Shown here: positions 1-12,029 of the stretch, one piece after another | How the letters are laid out: each line of letters opens with the position of its first letter | Numbering within the stretch: position 1 is the first letter of the stretch | Assembly (NCBI GenBank): GCA_964247055.1 | Contig: OZ176056.1 | Location: forward strand, 3,348,001 to 3,412,000 | Reading direction: 5' to 3' | Origin: Paragordius varius | Lineage: Eukaryota; Nematomorpha | DNA: 64,000 bases | Translations under genes and position numbers: made by a program | The notes under the pieces: generated by a model | The model's input: the letters and a program-made list of their open reading frames with translations, nothing else | Told to the model about the DNA's origin: nothing | Database searches by the model: none

Positions 1-950
1 GTTGTAATGCGTGCACTAAAATTAAAGTAGGGTATTTCACATTCGCGATCAAAGAGTTTGGGTGAAAAGATAATCTCCAGATAAATTTCATCCGTCGTTA
101 ACCAACTGTGTTGGCTTACAAGACCGTTTACGGTTTCAAACGTAACTGTTTGACATTTTATGCGACTGGTGTTTAGGGTTCGACTCCGTGTAATGTCACA
201 ATTCAAATCATGGTATTGACATATATTATCTACTCATTGTACAAAAGATATCTCAGAATGTAAAAATATTTACGAACTTATTAAAAATATATTCATTTTT
301 GTAACGAAAATCAGAAAAATTTATTGCAAAAACAGTAAAAATTGATTGATATTGTTCAAACAAAACAAAAAATTAACAAATAATTTTCCTTAAATCATAC
401 TTTTTAACCATATTTCCTGTATAAATTATTTAATTACAATTGTAATATATAAATTGTGTCACCAATTTACATCTCTATTTCATAATTTGCAGTTTAAAAC
501 AATGCATTTTTTGAAATGATTTATCTTTTATACTGCCTGTATCCAATTTTCACTGTAACATTACCCAAAAACTCAATCAAATACCTTTGCACGAATTAGA
601 ATTTGATTCATGACCGGCTTCAAATATAGTTAAAACAAAAAGAATCGATAATAATAATAATAACCTATTTCTTTTTAACCATAATATTAACATTAACTTT
701 TGGCGTAATCATAAAACAAATCATTTAACACTTATAATTATTATAATTTATACTGTATAAAAAAAATTAAAAATGGTATCATTTATTTTAATTGTTGGTA
801 ATACATTTATGAGTCAGACACTTTTAATTGATTACATTATGATTGCTATTATTAAAAAGAGGCAAAATTAATGATTTGGCATTGGAATTTATTCTTCCGC
901 AGGTAATTATAATCACAAAATTTGATATAATAGTTGAATCTTGTAAAACA
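1..950. other. AT-rich region without recognised gene
   Basis: This is the sequence downstream of the coiled-coil gene, which reads on the minus strand. I see no open frame with family similarity, no RNA gene and no clear element ends. It contains only short AT runs. Confidence 0.5.
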
Positions 951-3900
951 TCATATTTTTTCGTTGAGCTTTTTGTCGGCTACACCATTTACATTAGTAT
1001 GAGAGGATTGACTTGTTGAGGGTAGACTAATGTTTTCATTGTTAAGGCTACTTGTAGAACTTAACGAAGTTATTGATGGATTAGTTTTTAATTCACTTTT
1101 AATATTTGCGTTTGCGTTACTATCATCGGATATGATAGATGTCGTTTCATATGTTGATATGGCTAATTGATTTTTTTCAGAATCAGTTGTAAACGTTGGT
1201 TTATTTAGCGTATGCCCTTCATCGCACACATGCTGGCTAAGATTTCGTAGTTTTTCGTCCAAGATTTTATTGGATCGTTCCAATTCCTATTCATATGATT
1301 TATTTATTATATTTATTGAAACATTTCCTGGCACATTAACAACACAAATGTATAAAATGGAATCATATTCTAACCAGGTGCAGACATAAGTCATAGGTTT
1401 AACTAAAAGAAAATGTCAGCGAAAAGTGCGCTAACGATTAACTAGATACACACCTCATATCGTTTAACCAAACGCTACATTTTTTCATCCAAATGCAACA
1501 TTTTCCATCCAATCTTATCGATTGATATTTTTGGCGCACACTGCTTCAACACCAAAAACAATCATTGAAATATTTCTAAAAAAATCTCACCTTTTCAAAC
1601 AAATTCCGTAGTTTTTCAGCCGTGTTCTCCATAGTTGTTAACTGTTCCCTCAGTTCCAAAATTTGATTATCCTTTTCCCGTATTTCCTGTTCAAGTTTTG
1701 TTACAATGTATTGTGTTGTAATAAAATTGGCTTTTATATCTTTGTTTTCGTTAATATCTCTTGCTTGGTGAATGATTGTTCTTAGCGTCAAATCCAAGTC
1801 GGAAAGTTTGCGTTGTCGCTCTAGAAAGTTTTATTAGCTTATTATTATTTGACAAAAAACTTATTTATAAAGATTAATTTAAGAAAAAATTTTTAACCAT
1901 GCTCCTCGTTAACGCCTTGCAATGTGTCATCACGCAATCGCAATTTAATTTTTTCTAGGATACAGTCTTTTTCAATATTCATTAATAGCACTTGGCTAAG
2001 TTGATGCATAAGTTTACGGTTCTATTATACAAAATTTAATTTAAAAAATTAGATAGGAAAAATTTAGCATGATTAGCACCTAATATAATTGGTAAAAAGA
2101 GTTATCTAACCATTTTAAACTGTTTTAATTGTTAAAAACTTATATAATTTATATAGGTCTTTCCCCCTTTTTAAAGATAGATAAAGCAGGGGATTATTTA
2201 TTTATTCAGTTTATAACACTAGACATCTATATAAATTAGTATTTATCTTAAAACATAATCGAAAATCGTCTATATTTGTGACAAGAGACATTATAAAAAT
2301 ATTATATTACATGCATCCAAAGTTATTTGTTAACAAAAAACAAAAAAATACTTCATAATCTCTATTTTGTAATTCCTTCTCTTTGGACAAGCACAAAAGT
2401 TTCAAAGTCGTTAGGGCACAATTCAACATTGTGGGATCTTTACTCCTACCTAGAGCATCGTATTTAGTTGTATCTATTGTTGATGATGTTGCGCCACTAG
2501 AAAGTTGGCCTTGTTTTGAGGCATCTGCAGTAAGAAGTACACCAGAATCGGTAGATATTGGGAGGGTGGAAGAATTCCCAATATTATTACCACCATTAAG
2601 GCTTAATAAACCGGCCCGATTGCTTATGAAAGCTTTTTCTAAATTCACACACCTTTGTTGTAAGAAATGTATGAGGGATTCGTTGTATGCTACGATCGGA
2701 TTAAATAAAAAATGATTTTAAAGCTTTAAATATCTAATAATATATATACTTGATATTTATGCATTATTTTGTGATATTTTAATTTTATATTCTAATCAAA
2801 AACATAATGTTTCTTTAATAACACTAGACAATTTTTGACTTTTTTGAATGCCATTTTTTGTAAATTTGAAATTATTTTAATTAAAGATAGCATATCTGAA
2901 AATAAAATTGGTCTAACCCCTAAGAATTTTTTTTATTTGGGCTAATGGACAATTTTTGGCCTCGATCTAACAGTAAACTCGAATTTTCAAAAATTAAAAG
3001 TTTTAGATATATAGCCATTTATTTTATATCACTCGAAAGAGCGCAAAAGACTTAATCTTTCGAATGATAGTAGGTCATTAAAATTAATCTGATGTAAAAG
3101 TTATAAAGCTTTATATGGTCAAAATATCACCATAAATAAGTCATATCATATATTTTCACAAACAAACTAATTTAAAAAATAAATAATTTTAATAAAATTA
3201 TTAGGGTTACATTAGTAAATAATTAAAAAAAATCTTTAAAGGCTTCTGGCTTGCTATTTTAATAAAAATCATTATCATCATTATTTTACCTAGTGGATAC
3301 TAATCATAATTATAACTGTAATTTTATTGAATAATGGCTATAAAAAATCAAGAATTTAAATTTTATTTCTGGTCTTTGGAATTTTATGTAACCCTTTTAA
3401 GGAAATTTAATATTGATGAGATGTAAATTTAAAAAACAACTAAAAATGGCTGTTTTGAACTTAAAAGCAATAAATAAGTGTTTTTATCAAAAAAACTTTT
3501 TTGTGTTATAGACATTCATTGCCATCTATACAGAGTTTGAGCTATTATAATTCATGGGTATTAAAAATATACTTATTTAAAAAAACGCTCTCGCTTTGCG
3601 GGTTTGTCGCTTCCTATCCAATAATAACTATCGATGTAAAACATATTAGTATGCATTTTATAGAGTTTTCATTGCTTTTTTGAATGATAGATTACAAATG
3701 CCTATTTTGCATGTAAACTGCAAATGTGTCAAACAACTATGAAATTTTATCGGTAATCCATGGCCCTTGCGACAAGATAAATATTTTTGCGGCCCTTTAA
3801 AAACTTTTTGGTGAGTAACATTTATCTATTATTACCTTTATCAGCAGCTAGATGCACCGACGTGTTTGGTTGAAAATTTTGGGATACCGATGCCATTAAA

Positions 3901-5407
3901 TTGGAAGCACTTGATATTTGAGATAGGGGTTGAGTATGAGGCCTAATTGAAGAATTTGTTAATTTGGGCAACCAATTTTTTGAATATTCAGTATTGTTTA
4001 GGGTAGATATCATAAGGGCCAATTTATTTAAATCTATATAATTTGGGGCATTTTCATTTGATATTGTATTTACCGAAGAGTGTTGTAACATAGATATTTG
4101 TGTAGCAAGTTCAGATATTTTGTCTTCATACACGGTTTTAAGATCGTTAATTTGGGCATCAACCATTTTGGTTTGATTTTGTAACATATTTTGGAGTTTA
4201 GTTAATTCTGTATAGCATAATATATTATAGAGACTTTATTTAAAATAAATAAAAATGATTAGGGGATAAAATGATAAAAAAATTTGCCCACCCTACCAGA
4301 CTCATTTAACATTGAAAGCTCATCAGGCTTTTTTGATAAATGAAAATTAATTAATTAATGCACACAAATTACAATACCAAAATATTCGTTGATAACCCTT
4401 AAAGTCGACTTTAAATCAATATTACACATTAAAAGTTGAATATTATATGAAAAATTAAATTACATTCACAATGACAAAACCAAAAAAATAATCCCTAACT
4501 TCATTTTACCTACCAGAATTTTGAGATTCGGTTCGTAGTTTTTCCATCTGCTCTTTCAAATCTTGTATTTGCTTTCGACTGGCTTCAAGACTTTCCTGAT
4601 TAGATTTGATAGAAGTGGCAATATCTTGCGTTACATTATCCAATTTTTGGCCCAGCTGTAAGGTCCATTGATTACGCTCCTCTTTATCATCAAATTTATC
4701 AATTAGTCCTTTCAATTGAAATTGGAGACTTATAAACTCCTTATCTTTTTCATGCAAGATTTGGGTTATTTGCCCAAACTGATCATTAATTTTATCTTCC
4801 AAATTGTGGACATTAGCACGCATCTACAAAAATTGGGATTTAAAATAAAAGTAATTAAATAATTTAACGTAGTATTATATCCTTGAAAAAATCTTTCAAA
4901 TACTATGTTAATAAATCTAATTTGTCCTTTAATAAAAATTCATTTTATTACAAGTCGCCCGAATTATTAGATACAACACATTTATTTTGGTCCCTAGATT
5001 CAAATTGGGGTAGTTGGATACTCCAGGCCGTTTAAACTTGAATAATTCAAAAATTATGGAATGAATTGAAACCTTAGCAAAAATTTGCACATTTATAACA
5101 TTATTGAACCAACATATATAAAAATCATTGAAAAATACTTGCTATTACTTATTTTTAGTAAAAACCTCAAGGTAAAAATTTAGTCAACTTGACCTGTAAG
5201 CATCAGTTAAATTTAAAAATTATTATACAAAATAAACCATTTTTTCTTTTTCTCTCATTGTTAGATGTAATTTAAATAAAAAATTAGCTTTCAATTTAGC
5301 TTTAAAATCATTTAGACATTTTGCAAAAATGATGTAAAATAAAAATGGCGTCGAAGTAGATTGATATGGAACTTTTTAAAACCAAATTTTATTTAGATAT
5401 TTCGACT

Positions 5408-5438
<31 letters not shown>

Positions 5439-6146
5439 GATTAGGATAAAAGCATAATTTAAATTGGGACCATTTCTTTTAGTAGTTTTTAAAATATAAA
5501 TTTAAATATAGTCTGGGGTATTTAGATACCCCAATTTGAATCGAAGTGTTAATTGGCAAAAATGAGCGATCTTATATATCTAAACAAATTTTTTAAATAA
5601 ATCTATCTTATTGACAACAAATAAACAAAATGTTATATAGCGTTAGCATTTTACAGTCTTATACTTGAAATCTTAAAATATTTTCGAATTCCCATATATA
5701 TTTCAAATTCGGCCCGTGTAATTTTTGCGCTAAAAATGTGACCTGCGAAGCCATTTGTGTTAGAACACGCCTAATTCTAAATCAAGAGTGTTTATAGCAC
5801 AACCCTTAATTTCGCAATATTAAATCATTATTTTACAATGTTTTACCATTTCAAGGGCTAAATCTATTTGATGATGATTTGTATTAGGGGGTAATCCATA
5901 CTCATGAGAAATTTGTTCATAGTTTACTGATGTTGGCACGACGATTCCATTTAACATAAAATTTTCATCTTTTCTATATTTACTAGTTTGCGGTTGTTGA
6001 TCTTGATGTTGTGATGTGGAAGGCACATTTCGAATGTTAATTTCAGAATTTTTGTTGATCAGATTTATATTGGAATTTTCGGTGTCAGATATGTTGCTAT
6101 CAAGGGATAAGGCTTCCCGTAATTTAGCTCTTACAGTAGTGTCCAT
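951..6146 (-). CDS. Coiled-coil protein of unknown family, 669 aa, seven exons
   Basis: Exons from the 5' end are 6146-5847, 4823-4514, 4207-3836, 2689-2352, 2021-1898, 1820-1591 and 1286-951. All six GT-AG junctions keep frame and give 669 residues. I do not recognise the family. The start, MDTTVRAKLREAL, is followed by a polar, disordered region. Exon 2 and the start of exon 3 are heptad-rich (for example EKDKEFISLQFQLKGL). Exon 4 is Ser/Gly/Thr-rich at its centre. Exons 5 and 6 resume coiled coil (KLEQEIREKDNQILELREQL). The C-terminus is Ser/Asn/Thr-rich. There is no signal peptide or membrane segment. A centrosomal or cytoskeletal scaffold is a guess from composition only. Introns 1 and 3 each host a transposon-like repeat. 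The splice model is strong; the function is unknown. Confidence 0.8.
2821..3715 (+). mobile_element. R2 repeat, copy a (end ACACTAGACA), 3' truncated
   Basis: This stretch aligns along most of its length to the reverse complement of 26236-27354. Shared landmarks are the end ACACT(A/G)GACA, a TCGAAAGAGCGCA stretch and a TAGTATGCATTTTATAGAG stretch. It lies in intron 3 of the coiled-coil gene. It lacks the far terminal repeat seen in copy b and carries no protein frame, so it looks like a non-autonomous DNA element about 1.1 kb long when whole. Confidence 0.6.
4967..5548 (+). mobile_element. Family A TTAA element, copy 1
   Basis: This is one of eight copies of a non-coding element of about 530-580 bp. 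Each end carries a GGGGTA...TACCCC inverted motif that can form a small hairpin next to AATTTGAAT. Complete copies begin CACTT, end AAGTG and are flanked by TTAA. Here the right flank is TTAA, but the first few bases of the left end are missing. The copy lies in intron 1 of the coiled-coil gene and holds a (TA)n run at about 5408-5432. Confidence 0.7.
5700..5773 (+). repeat. Fragment of hAT-like GGCCCG repeat
   Basis: The segment holding GGCCCGTG and GCGAAGCCATTTGTGTTAG resembles the right end of the hAT-like element at 20306-20564 (GCGAGGCCATTTGTCTTA). It is a decayed fragment only. A similar scrap with CCATGGCCCTTGCGAC lies near 3758. Confidence 0.35.
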
Positions 6147-6349
6147 AAAATTCTTTTTATTTATTTATATAGTATTAATTTATTACGCATATTTTGGCTA
6201 TAAAAAAATTTTACCATAAAAGAATGCAAAATAAGTTTATATTCTAAAAACATTATTTTAGAGTACTAAAATTTATAGCATCAAATATGAAAATAAATGC
6301 GATTGCGATAACTTGCTATTAGCGAAAAAACTAATTACACATTTTCCCC

Positions 6350-7160
6350 ATCTCAGGTATTATATAAAAGCCGTGGTAACCAGCAAAACATTTTTAGCCT
6401 CTTAAAAATCATTGACAGATTCGAATTTGTAATCAGATAGCGCGGGACCAGGAGAACTCAGCAGATGCGAAAAAATTTCCCATAAAGCAATTCATGGTGG
6501 CTTTGTGAAACGGAACATTGCAGTGAGCAAAATCACTTTTCCATGTTTTCTCACCAATTTCGGTCGTTTTATGCAAGGTTAAATTAACAATTGTTGGCAG
6601 CGTGTTACGCCAGGATTCAAAAGTTCATGAAAAACAATACCTCATACCACACAAAAAGCGTGATTTGGCATTGGTGTTGATTAAACGGGTTGGCAAGATA
6701 GAAATGATTTTTTTGCTTTGAATTTAAGAAAGAAAGCTATTTCTCAACAACCGTCTCAATTCGATAAAAAAAATAATTTCTTTTCGTGACGTTGCAGGAT
6801 TTAACAGTCACTTTAAAATTTTATGGATTAGATTACTGAGTTTGTTGGTGGCTCGTAAACATTTTTTAATCGTTTTTTGTAATGTGTCATTCTACCAATT
6901 GTTGTTAACTTTGAGTTGGAATCACCATTTTGCACTTTAGCGTCTTCGCAGTTGTGTAAACTCTACCAAAGACCCCATACTCTTTCCCATAAAATCACAA
7001 CTTTTAATATTTCAAAACCATGCTTCACATCGGAATAGACGAATGGTTATTATAATGAAGGATAACTTTCAACAGCCTTTTTCTCCTTATGTTCTTGTTT
7101 CACGACAAGATTTTTGAATTATACAATAAAGACACTTGTTTATACAAAATAAACTGGTGT
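6350..7160 (-). pseudogene. Decayed mariner transposase
   Basis: Read on the minus strand, three separate frames show worn versions of mariner (IS630/Tc1/mariner) transposase landmarks in the right order. The clearest is a stretch resembling the family block HDNAPSHTAK, followed by a worn PYSPDLAPSDY-like stretch ending near 6430. Several stops and frame changes make it non-functional. The sequence near 7165 (TTGCTTACTTTTAATGTCAT) resembles a mariner terminal repeat, but I could not pair it with a second end. Confidence 0.5.
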
Positions 7161-7508
7161 GTTGCTTACTTTTAATGTCATACGAACCAAAGCGGGTCTG
7201 AAATAAATTATAGTCTGCACACTATCCGCTTATCTTATAACCGGCAATAACTTAACTACATCTGGTACATATATTGATAAATTGTAGTTCATTAAAAAAT
7301 AATAAATCATAAAACTTATCGTAATCACAATTCAAAAATTACATTAAATAACTCATCACTGTAAAATTAGGTTGATTATTATTGAGGCAGACCCGATTCA
7401 ATATGTATTTATAACACAGCATATAAAAAATAACTGGATACTTAAAATATAATTTTATAATTTATTACTAAATACAGATATAAAATATAAGAATAAGTAA
7501 AATGGATT

Positions 7509-8244
7509 TTATCTCAAAAATGTTTGTTGCAAAGGATTTTGGTGTCCAGAATTAAATAAAGAGGGGCGATTAGGATTTATGCCTGTGAGAAAATATCTTG
7601 GCTGTTGATTTAAATCTAATTGAAAAAAAATACAGAAAATAAAAAAATTTTAATAAAACAAATTAATACTTTGTATGTTAGGTTGGTTTTGTAAACGAAG
7701 TTGAGGTATAACATTTGGATTTTGCAAGGCATACGATTGAAATTGTAACTGAGATATTGGGTCCTTTTATTTTTTTAAGTAAATAAAATTTTTAATTACG
7801 ATTTTTTAAATAAATTTAATATAAATATTAGACTTTTTTGGGTGATTTTAATTTGTAATTTGGTGCTAGTAAACAAAATCTATCAGGAGGTATACACAGA
7901 CCCTGTTGTTCTTTTATGGGCGGAAGCGGCTCGCAATTTTTTGCCTTGGCTAAACTACTTAAATTCTATAATAATTATTTTAAAATACCATATTATGCAA
8001 ATGGTAATGAATATTACGCATATTTACTGACATCTTAAGATCTTCCAAATCTATACTGCTCTTACTAGCGTGATTAGATATTATTTTAGCATCCTCTAAA
8101 ACTTCGGACGTATTTTCTTATATATTAAATTATGTATTTACTGTAGATATATTCTAAAATCAAATTAACAATGGAAGGTGGATATTCTTGAATCCCTAAA
8201 TCGGATAAAATCTGTTGGATTTCTTTGCACAGTTTTTCGCTCAT
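7509..8244 (-). CDS. TAF9: TAF9, TFIID/SAGA histone-fold subunit, 187 aa
   Basis: Exons are 8244-8142, 8116-7989, 7965-7834, 7763-7670 and 7615-7509. The introns are only 25, 23, 70 and 54 nt. The N-terminal histone fold (about residues 1-70) aligns to animal TAF9 without gaps across the first junction: LEYIYKNTSEVLEDAK here against LEFAFRYVTTILDDAK in vertebrates. The family signature after the fold is plain: EPLPPIKEQQGLCIPPDRFC and LAPNYKLKSPKK, about residues 88-121. The Gln/Asn-rich tail (about 66 residues) has no acidic end like that of vertebrate TAF9. TAF9 pairs with TAF6 in TFIID and with TAF6L in SAGA. Start and stop are clear, and every junction closes in frame, so the very short introns are well supported. 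Confidence 0.93.
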
Positions 8245-8344
8245 GTGTTAGTAAATGCGAGTATACAAAAAATGTGACATTGGAATAGAACGGTGCGCAG
8301 CAAAAATGCTATATTCATAAAAATCGATTTTGTCGCATAGGCCA

Positions 8345-10035
8345 ATAACTGCTTCTGAAATCAAGGGGTATAAAAAATTATATAAATTGCATCAGTATCA
8401 TGGTGCTTTTAGTTTTGGCCCTTATTTTAACATTTCGACTCAAATTGGGGTATCTAAATACCCCAGACCGAATTTGAATTAGGATTTTTAAAAAACTACT
8501 GAAGGAAACGGTCCAAATTTAAATTTATGCTTCTATCCTGATAAATATGATATAAATATGCCCAAATATCTAAATAAAATTTTGTTATGACAAAAAAATG
8601 TATTTCAAACTACTTCGACACCATTTTTATTTTAAAAAATTTTTGCAAAATATCGTCTTCATTTAATTTTAAGGGTAGAATTAAATTTAATTTTATATTT
8701 GAATTACGTCTAACATTGATAGAAATAGAAAAAGCGGTGTTTTTTGCATTATTTTTCATTTTTACTATTGCACACATGTAGATTTGATTAAATTTTTACC
8801 TTTCGGTTTTAGCTTAAAATAAGTAATATCAAGTATTTTTTAAATTTTTTTATATATTTCGGTTTATTAATGTTATATAAGTGAATTTTGCCATGGTTTC
8901 GAATCCTTTCATATTTTTAAAAAATTTAATTTTAAACAGGCCTAGGGTATTTAACTATCCCAATTTGAATCGAAGGACTAAAATGAATGTGTTGTTATAA
9001 GTGTTAAGAAAGGTTTTTTAACTTTTATGGTAAGGGCTTCATATCAAAAATGACAAATTCGCCCAATAAGTTTAAGAATATTTTAGGAGGATCTAAATGC
9101 TTCATTCCAAATAAAAACATTAAATATAATAAATACATATAATAAAACAATACATTATAATAAATTTAGATTTGGGTTTCTAAAGTCCTAAATTTTTTGC
9201 ATTTCTAAAACGATTCTCCTAAAATCACAAAGTAAATGATGAAAATTTATATATGCCGTTTGACTAAATATATTATAAAGCATGCATTTTAAAATTAAAT
9301 TTTTAACCAAATTTTATTGAATCGTAATTCATACTATTTTAAGGCATGATGGAAACGGTATAAATACGCTTTATGAAAACACGTTTTCTATAAATTCTAT
9401 AATGCTGACATTTCTCAGGTTGATTAAATTATTTATTTGTTTTTACATTTAGGTTAAATATAAATTGCCTTTTTATACAAAAATACACCAAAATTTAAAA
9501 GCTAACAAATATTTAAAAAACCTAAGGTATTACAAATGCTCGGCATAATGGAATTATCTAGAAAATGTTAACTTATAATGAAATGTTTTTATGCCGATGC
9601 TCTAAAATGGTATATATATTTATTTAATATATCCATTTATTGGAATAAATTTTGATATCAAAATTTAACATTTTTCAATATTTATTGCGCAATATCGGCC
9701 GTTTCACCGAACGAACTTCCATTTCGCACGGATCCAATTTGCCACTTGTGAAGCCACATCTAAAATAAAAATTTTATAAAAATATCATTTTGCTTTTTTA
9801 TATGTAGTTTATGATATATTTTTTTAATTTTGGAATAAAGCATTAGCTTTTACAAAAATTATAACTATAGCCCAATTTGTCATTTTCTGATATGGAGCAG
9901 TATCACAAAAGTATAAATATCTTAGACTTGTCAGGCTCAAAACAAAAAGAACCATAAGAAAACTGATACATTTATCTATTAGAGTATATATATTCAATAA
10001 GGTTATTTTTTATGACACTCTGTAATCTACGAGTT
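8345..10035 (+). repeat. R3 fold-back repeat, copy a, interrupted by family A copy 2
   Basis: The left arm (from about 8380, ATCATGGTGCTTTTAG) and the right arm (about 9880-10030, with GGTTATTTTTTATGACAC) are related in inverted orientation. Both match the arms of copy b at 25729-28017. A family A element sits in the left arm at 8431-9003 and has duplicated TTAA, so the arm reads through when the element is ignored. No protein frame is visible. The outer limits are approximate. Confidence 0.5.
8431..9003 (-). mobile_element. Family A TTAA element, copy 2
   Basis: The copy runs from CATTTCGACTC to TAAGTG and is flanked on both sides by TTAA (8427-8430 and 9004-9007). It has the GGGGTA/TACCCC inverted motif near each end, the left one well kept and the right one worn. 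It is inserted in R3 repeat copy a. Confidence 0.75.
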
Positions 10036-11980
10036 ATCAGGATCATAAAAAAACAAAGAAGCACAGAGAAATTTTGTTCAGAGACATAAATAATTAAATA
10101 AAACACAACCAGAAATAATAAATTTTAAGCTCTAAGAGCGGTGGCTATTTCAACTGTTATAGTCAGACAATATATTTAATAAATAAAACGGGCTTAACCA
10201 ATAATTATATTCATTATCATACAGGAGTGGGATTTTAGGAATTTGTCAAAAACCTATAAGAAGTATTGTGTATCACAAATTATTGATTCCAATTTCTATG
10301 CCTGGGTGTCAATATTTAAAAACTAATTTATATTAATACCTTTCGACTCATTTACTTAATTCATTATATTTAATAGTGTTTTTGAAACATTTATAGTTTA
10401 ATTTACCCATGGAGGTAAAGATTTCAAAATAGAGCTTTTTGTCGCTAGTAATTTTCCAGTGCGACCGTAAGTATTACAACCCGGCTTATATTTATTAAAT
10501 TATAATTAATCTGCTTTGGCTAAAATGTAAGAGATTGAAAGGACGAGATTTGCTCAATTAACACTTGGATACAACACATTCATTTTAGTCCTTCGATTCA
10601 AATTGGGGTAGTTAAATACCCCAGGCCAGTTTAAAATCAAATTCTTTTAAAAATATGGAAGGAATCAAAACCATGGCAAAATTTTGCACTTACATAACAT
10701 TAGTAAACCGAAATATATAAAAGATTTTATTTAAAAATACTTGATATTATTTATTTTAAGCTAGAACCGAAACGTAAAAATTTCGTCAACGTGACATGTG
10801 TCAAATGGTAAAATTAAAAAAAAATACACAATAAACCGCTTTTTCTATTTCTATCAATGTTAGATGTAATTTATATTAAAAATTAGCTTTAGTTTCACCC
10901 CTAAAATTTAATGAAGACGATATTTTGCAAAAATTTTGTAAAATAAAAATGGCGTCGAAGTAGTTTGAGATGGAACTTTTTTTTTTCAAAACATTTTATC
11001 AAGATGTTTTGGCATATTTGTATAATTTTTATCAGGATAGAAGCATAAATTTAAATTTGGACCGTTTCCTTCAGTAGTTTTTTAAAAATATTAATTTAAA
11101 TTTAGTCTGGGGTATTTAAATACCCCAATTTGAATCCAAGTGTCAAACATATATAATATTTTTTAAACTTACAAAAAGGCGACCTTTTGATCGCTCCAAC
11201 CTGTTGCTAAAATGAATTTCGGAAATTTTGCTTAATAATATAAAATTTATGGGTGTAAAAACTTGACATTCATAATCACTGTCAGGTCTTAGGAGGCGAG
11301 GCAAAGCTTGTACGCCTTTACATACGATTCAAGTTATTAATCATCAATAAGAAAAAGAATTTAGCATATATGGCAGAAAGTAAAACGTCTAACTGTAAAC
11401 AATTTCGAGCATGACATGCATAAGTAGGACTATGAATTGGGTTTTCTATTTCTTTATCTTTAAATATTCACATACTTTGAATTTTCTTATTTTTAATTTA
11501 TATCGATGCCATTTCATTAAGTTTACGGGATTGAATAAAAAATTTGTGGTTTATTATGGAAGTTATTTGCATGCATCAATTTATCGTTTAAATTAGGAGT
11601 TCCTAACTGATTCCGGCCGCATTTTCGAACAAAAAAATCCGAAAAATATATTTTATTAATTTCAGACATAAATCTGTAAAAAATATGAAAACAGAATTTC
11701 AACAATAAATCTTTTTACCTCATCAATATTTTGTGAAATATGGAACTTTATGTTTATAGGTAATTTTTCCAAATTTACAAATATCTCGTATCCGTATTGT
11801 ATTTCCCTGGTTTATATCAATGGTTATTATTAAAAAAATATTTTTAATTGAATTTTTATATTCTTGATTTAACGGACAGGTTCAATGGCAATTTTTAAAC
11901 GGGACTTCATAATTCGTAATATGTTTTTTATATAGGTTCGACATAAATCCATACTTTTCCAAACGATCCTCATATTTCAT
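9704..11980 (-). CDS. Unresolved multi-exon gene (partial exon model)
   Basis: Several GC-richer open segments on the minus strand look like exons, but I cannot join them all. The last two join in frame: 11206-11173 and 9759-9704, ending SQVANWIRAKWKFVR and a stop. A segment at 11321-11263 reads RLLRPDSDYECQ and splices in frame to 11206. Further upstream a frame at 11813-11705 (NLEKLPINIKFHISQNIDEV) continues in frame into one at about 11685-11540 (EINKIYFSDFFVRKCGRNQL) only if a 19-nt GT-AG segment is removed. A candidate start at 11980 reads MKYEDRLEKYGFMSNLYKKH. I do not recognise the protein. The last intron hosts family A copy 3. A decayed gene is an alternative. Confidence 0.35.
10562..11142 (+). 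mobile_element. Family A TTAA element, copy 3
   Basis: This copy keeps both ends (CACTTGGATACAACAC and CAAGTG) and the terminal GGGGTA/TACCCC hairpin motifs. The left flank is TTAA and the right flank is TCAA, probably a decayed duplicate. It lies within the last intron of the unresolved minus-strand gene. Confidence 0.75.
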
Positions 11981-12029
11981 TTTAAACCAAAAAACATAAT
12001 TAATTATATATATTAATAACTAGCGTAAA

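Noticed and set aside
2383-2715. 110-codon plus-strand frame.
   Set aside because: It is the complement of exon 4 of the coiled-coil gene, whose splice frame closes precisely on the minus strand.
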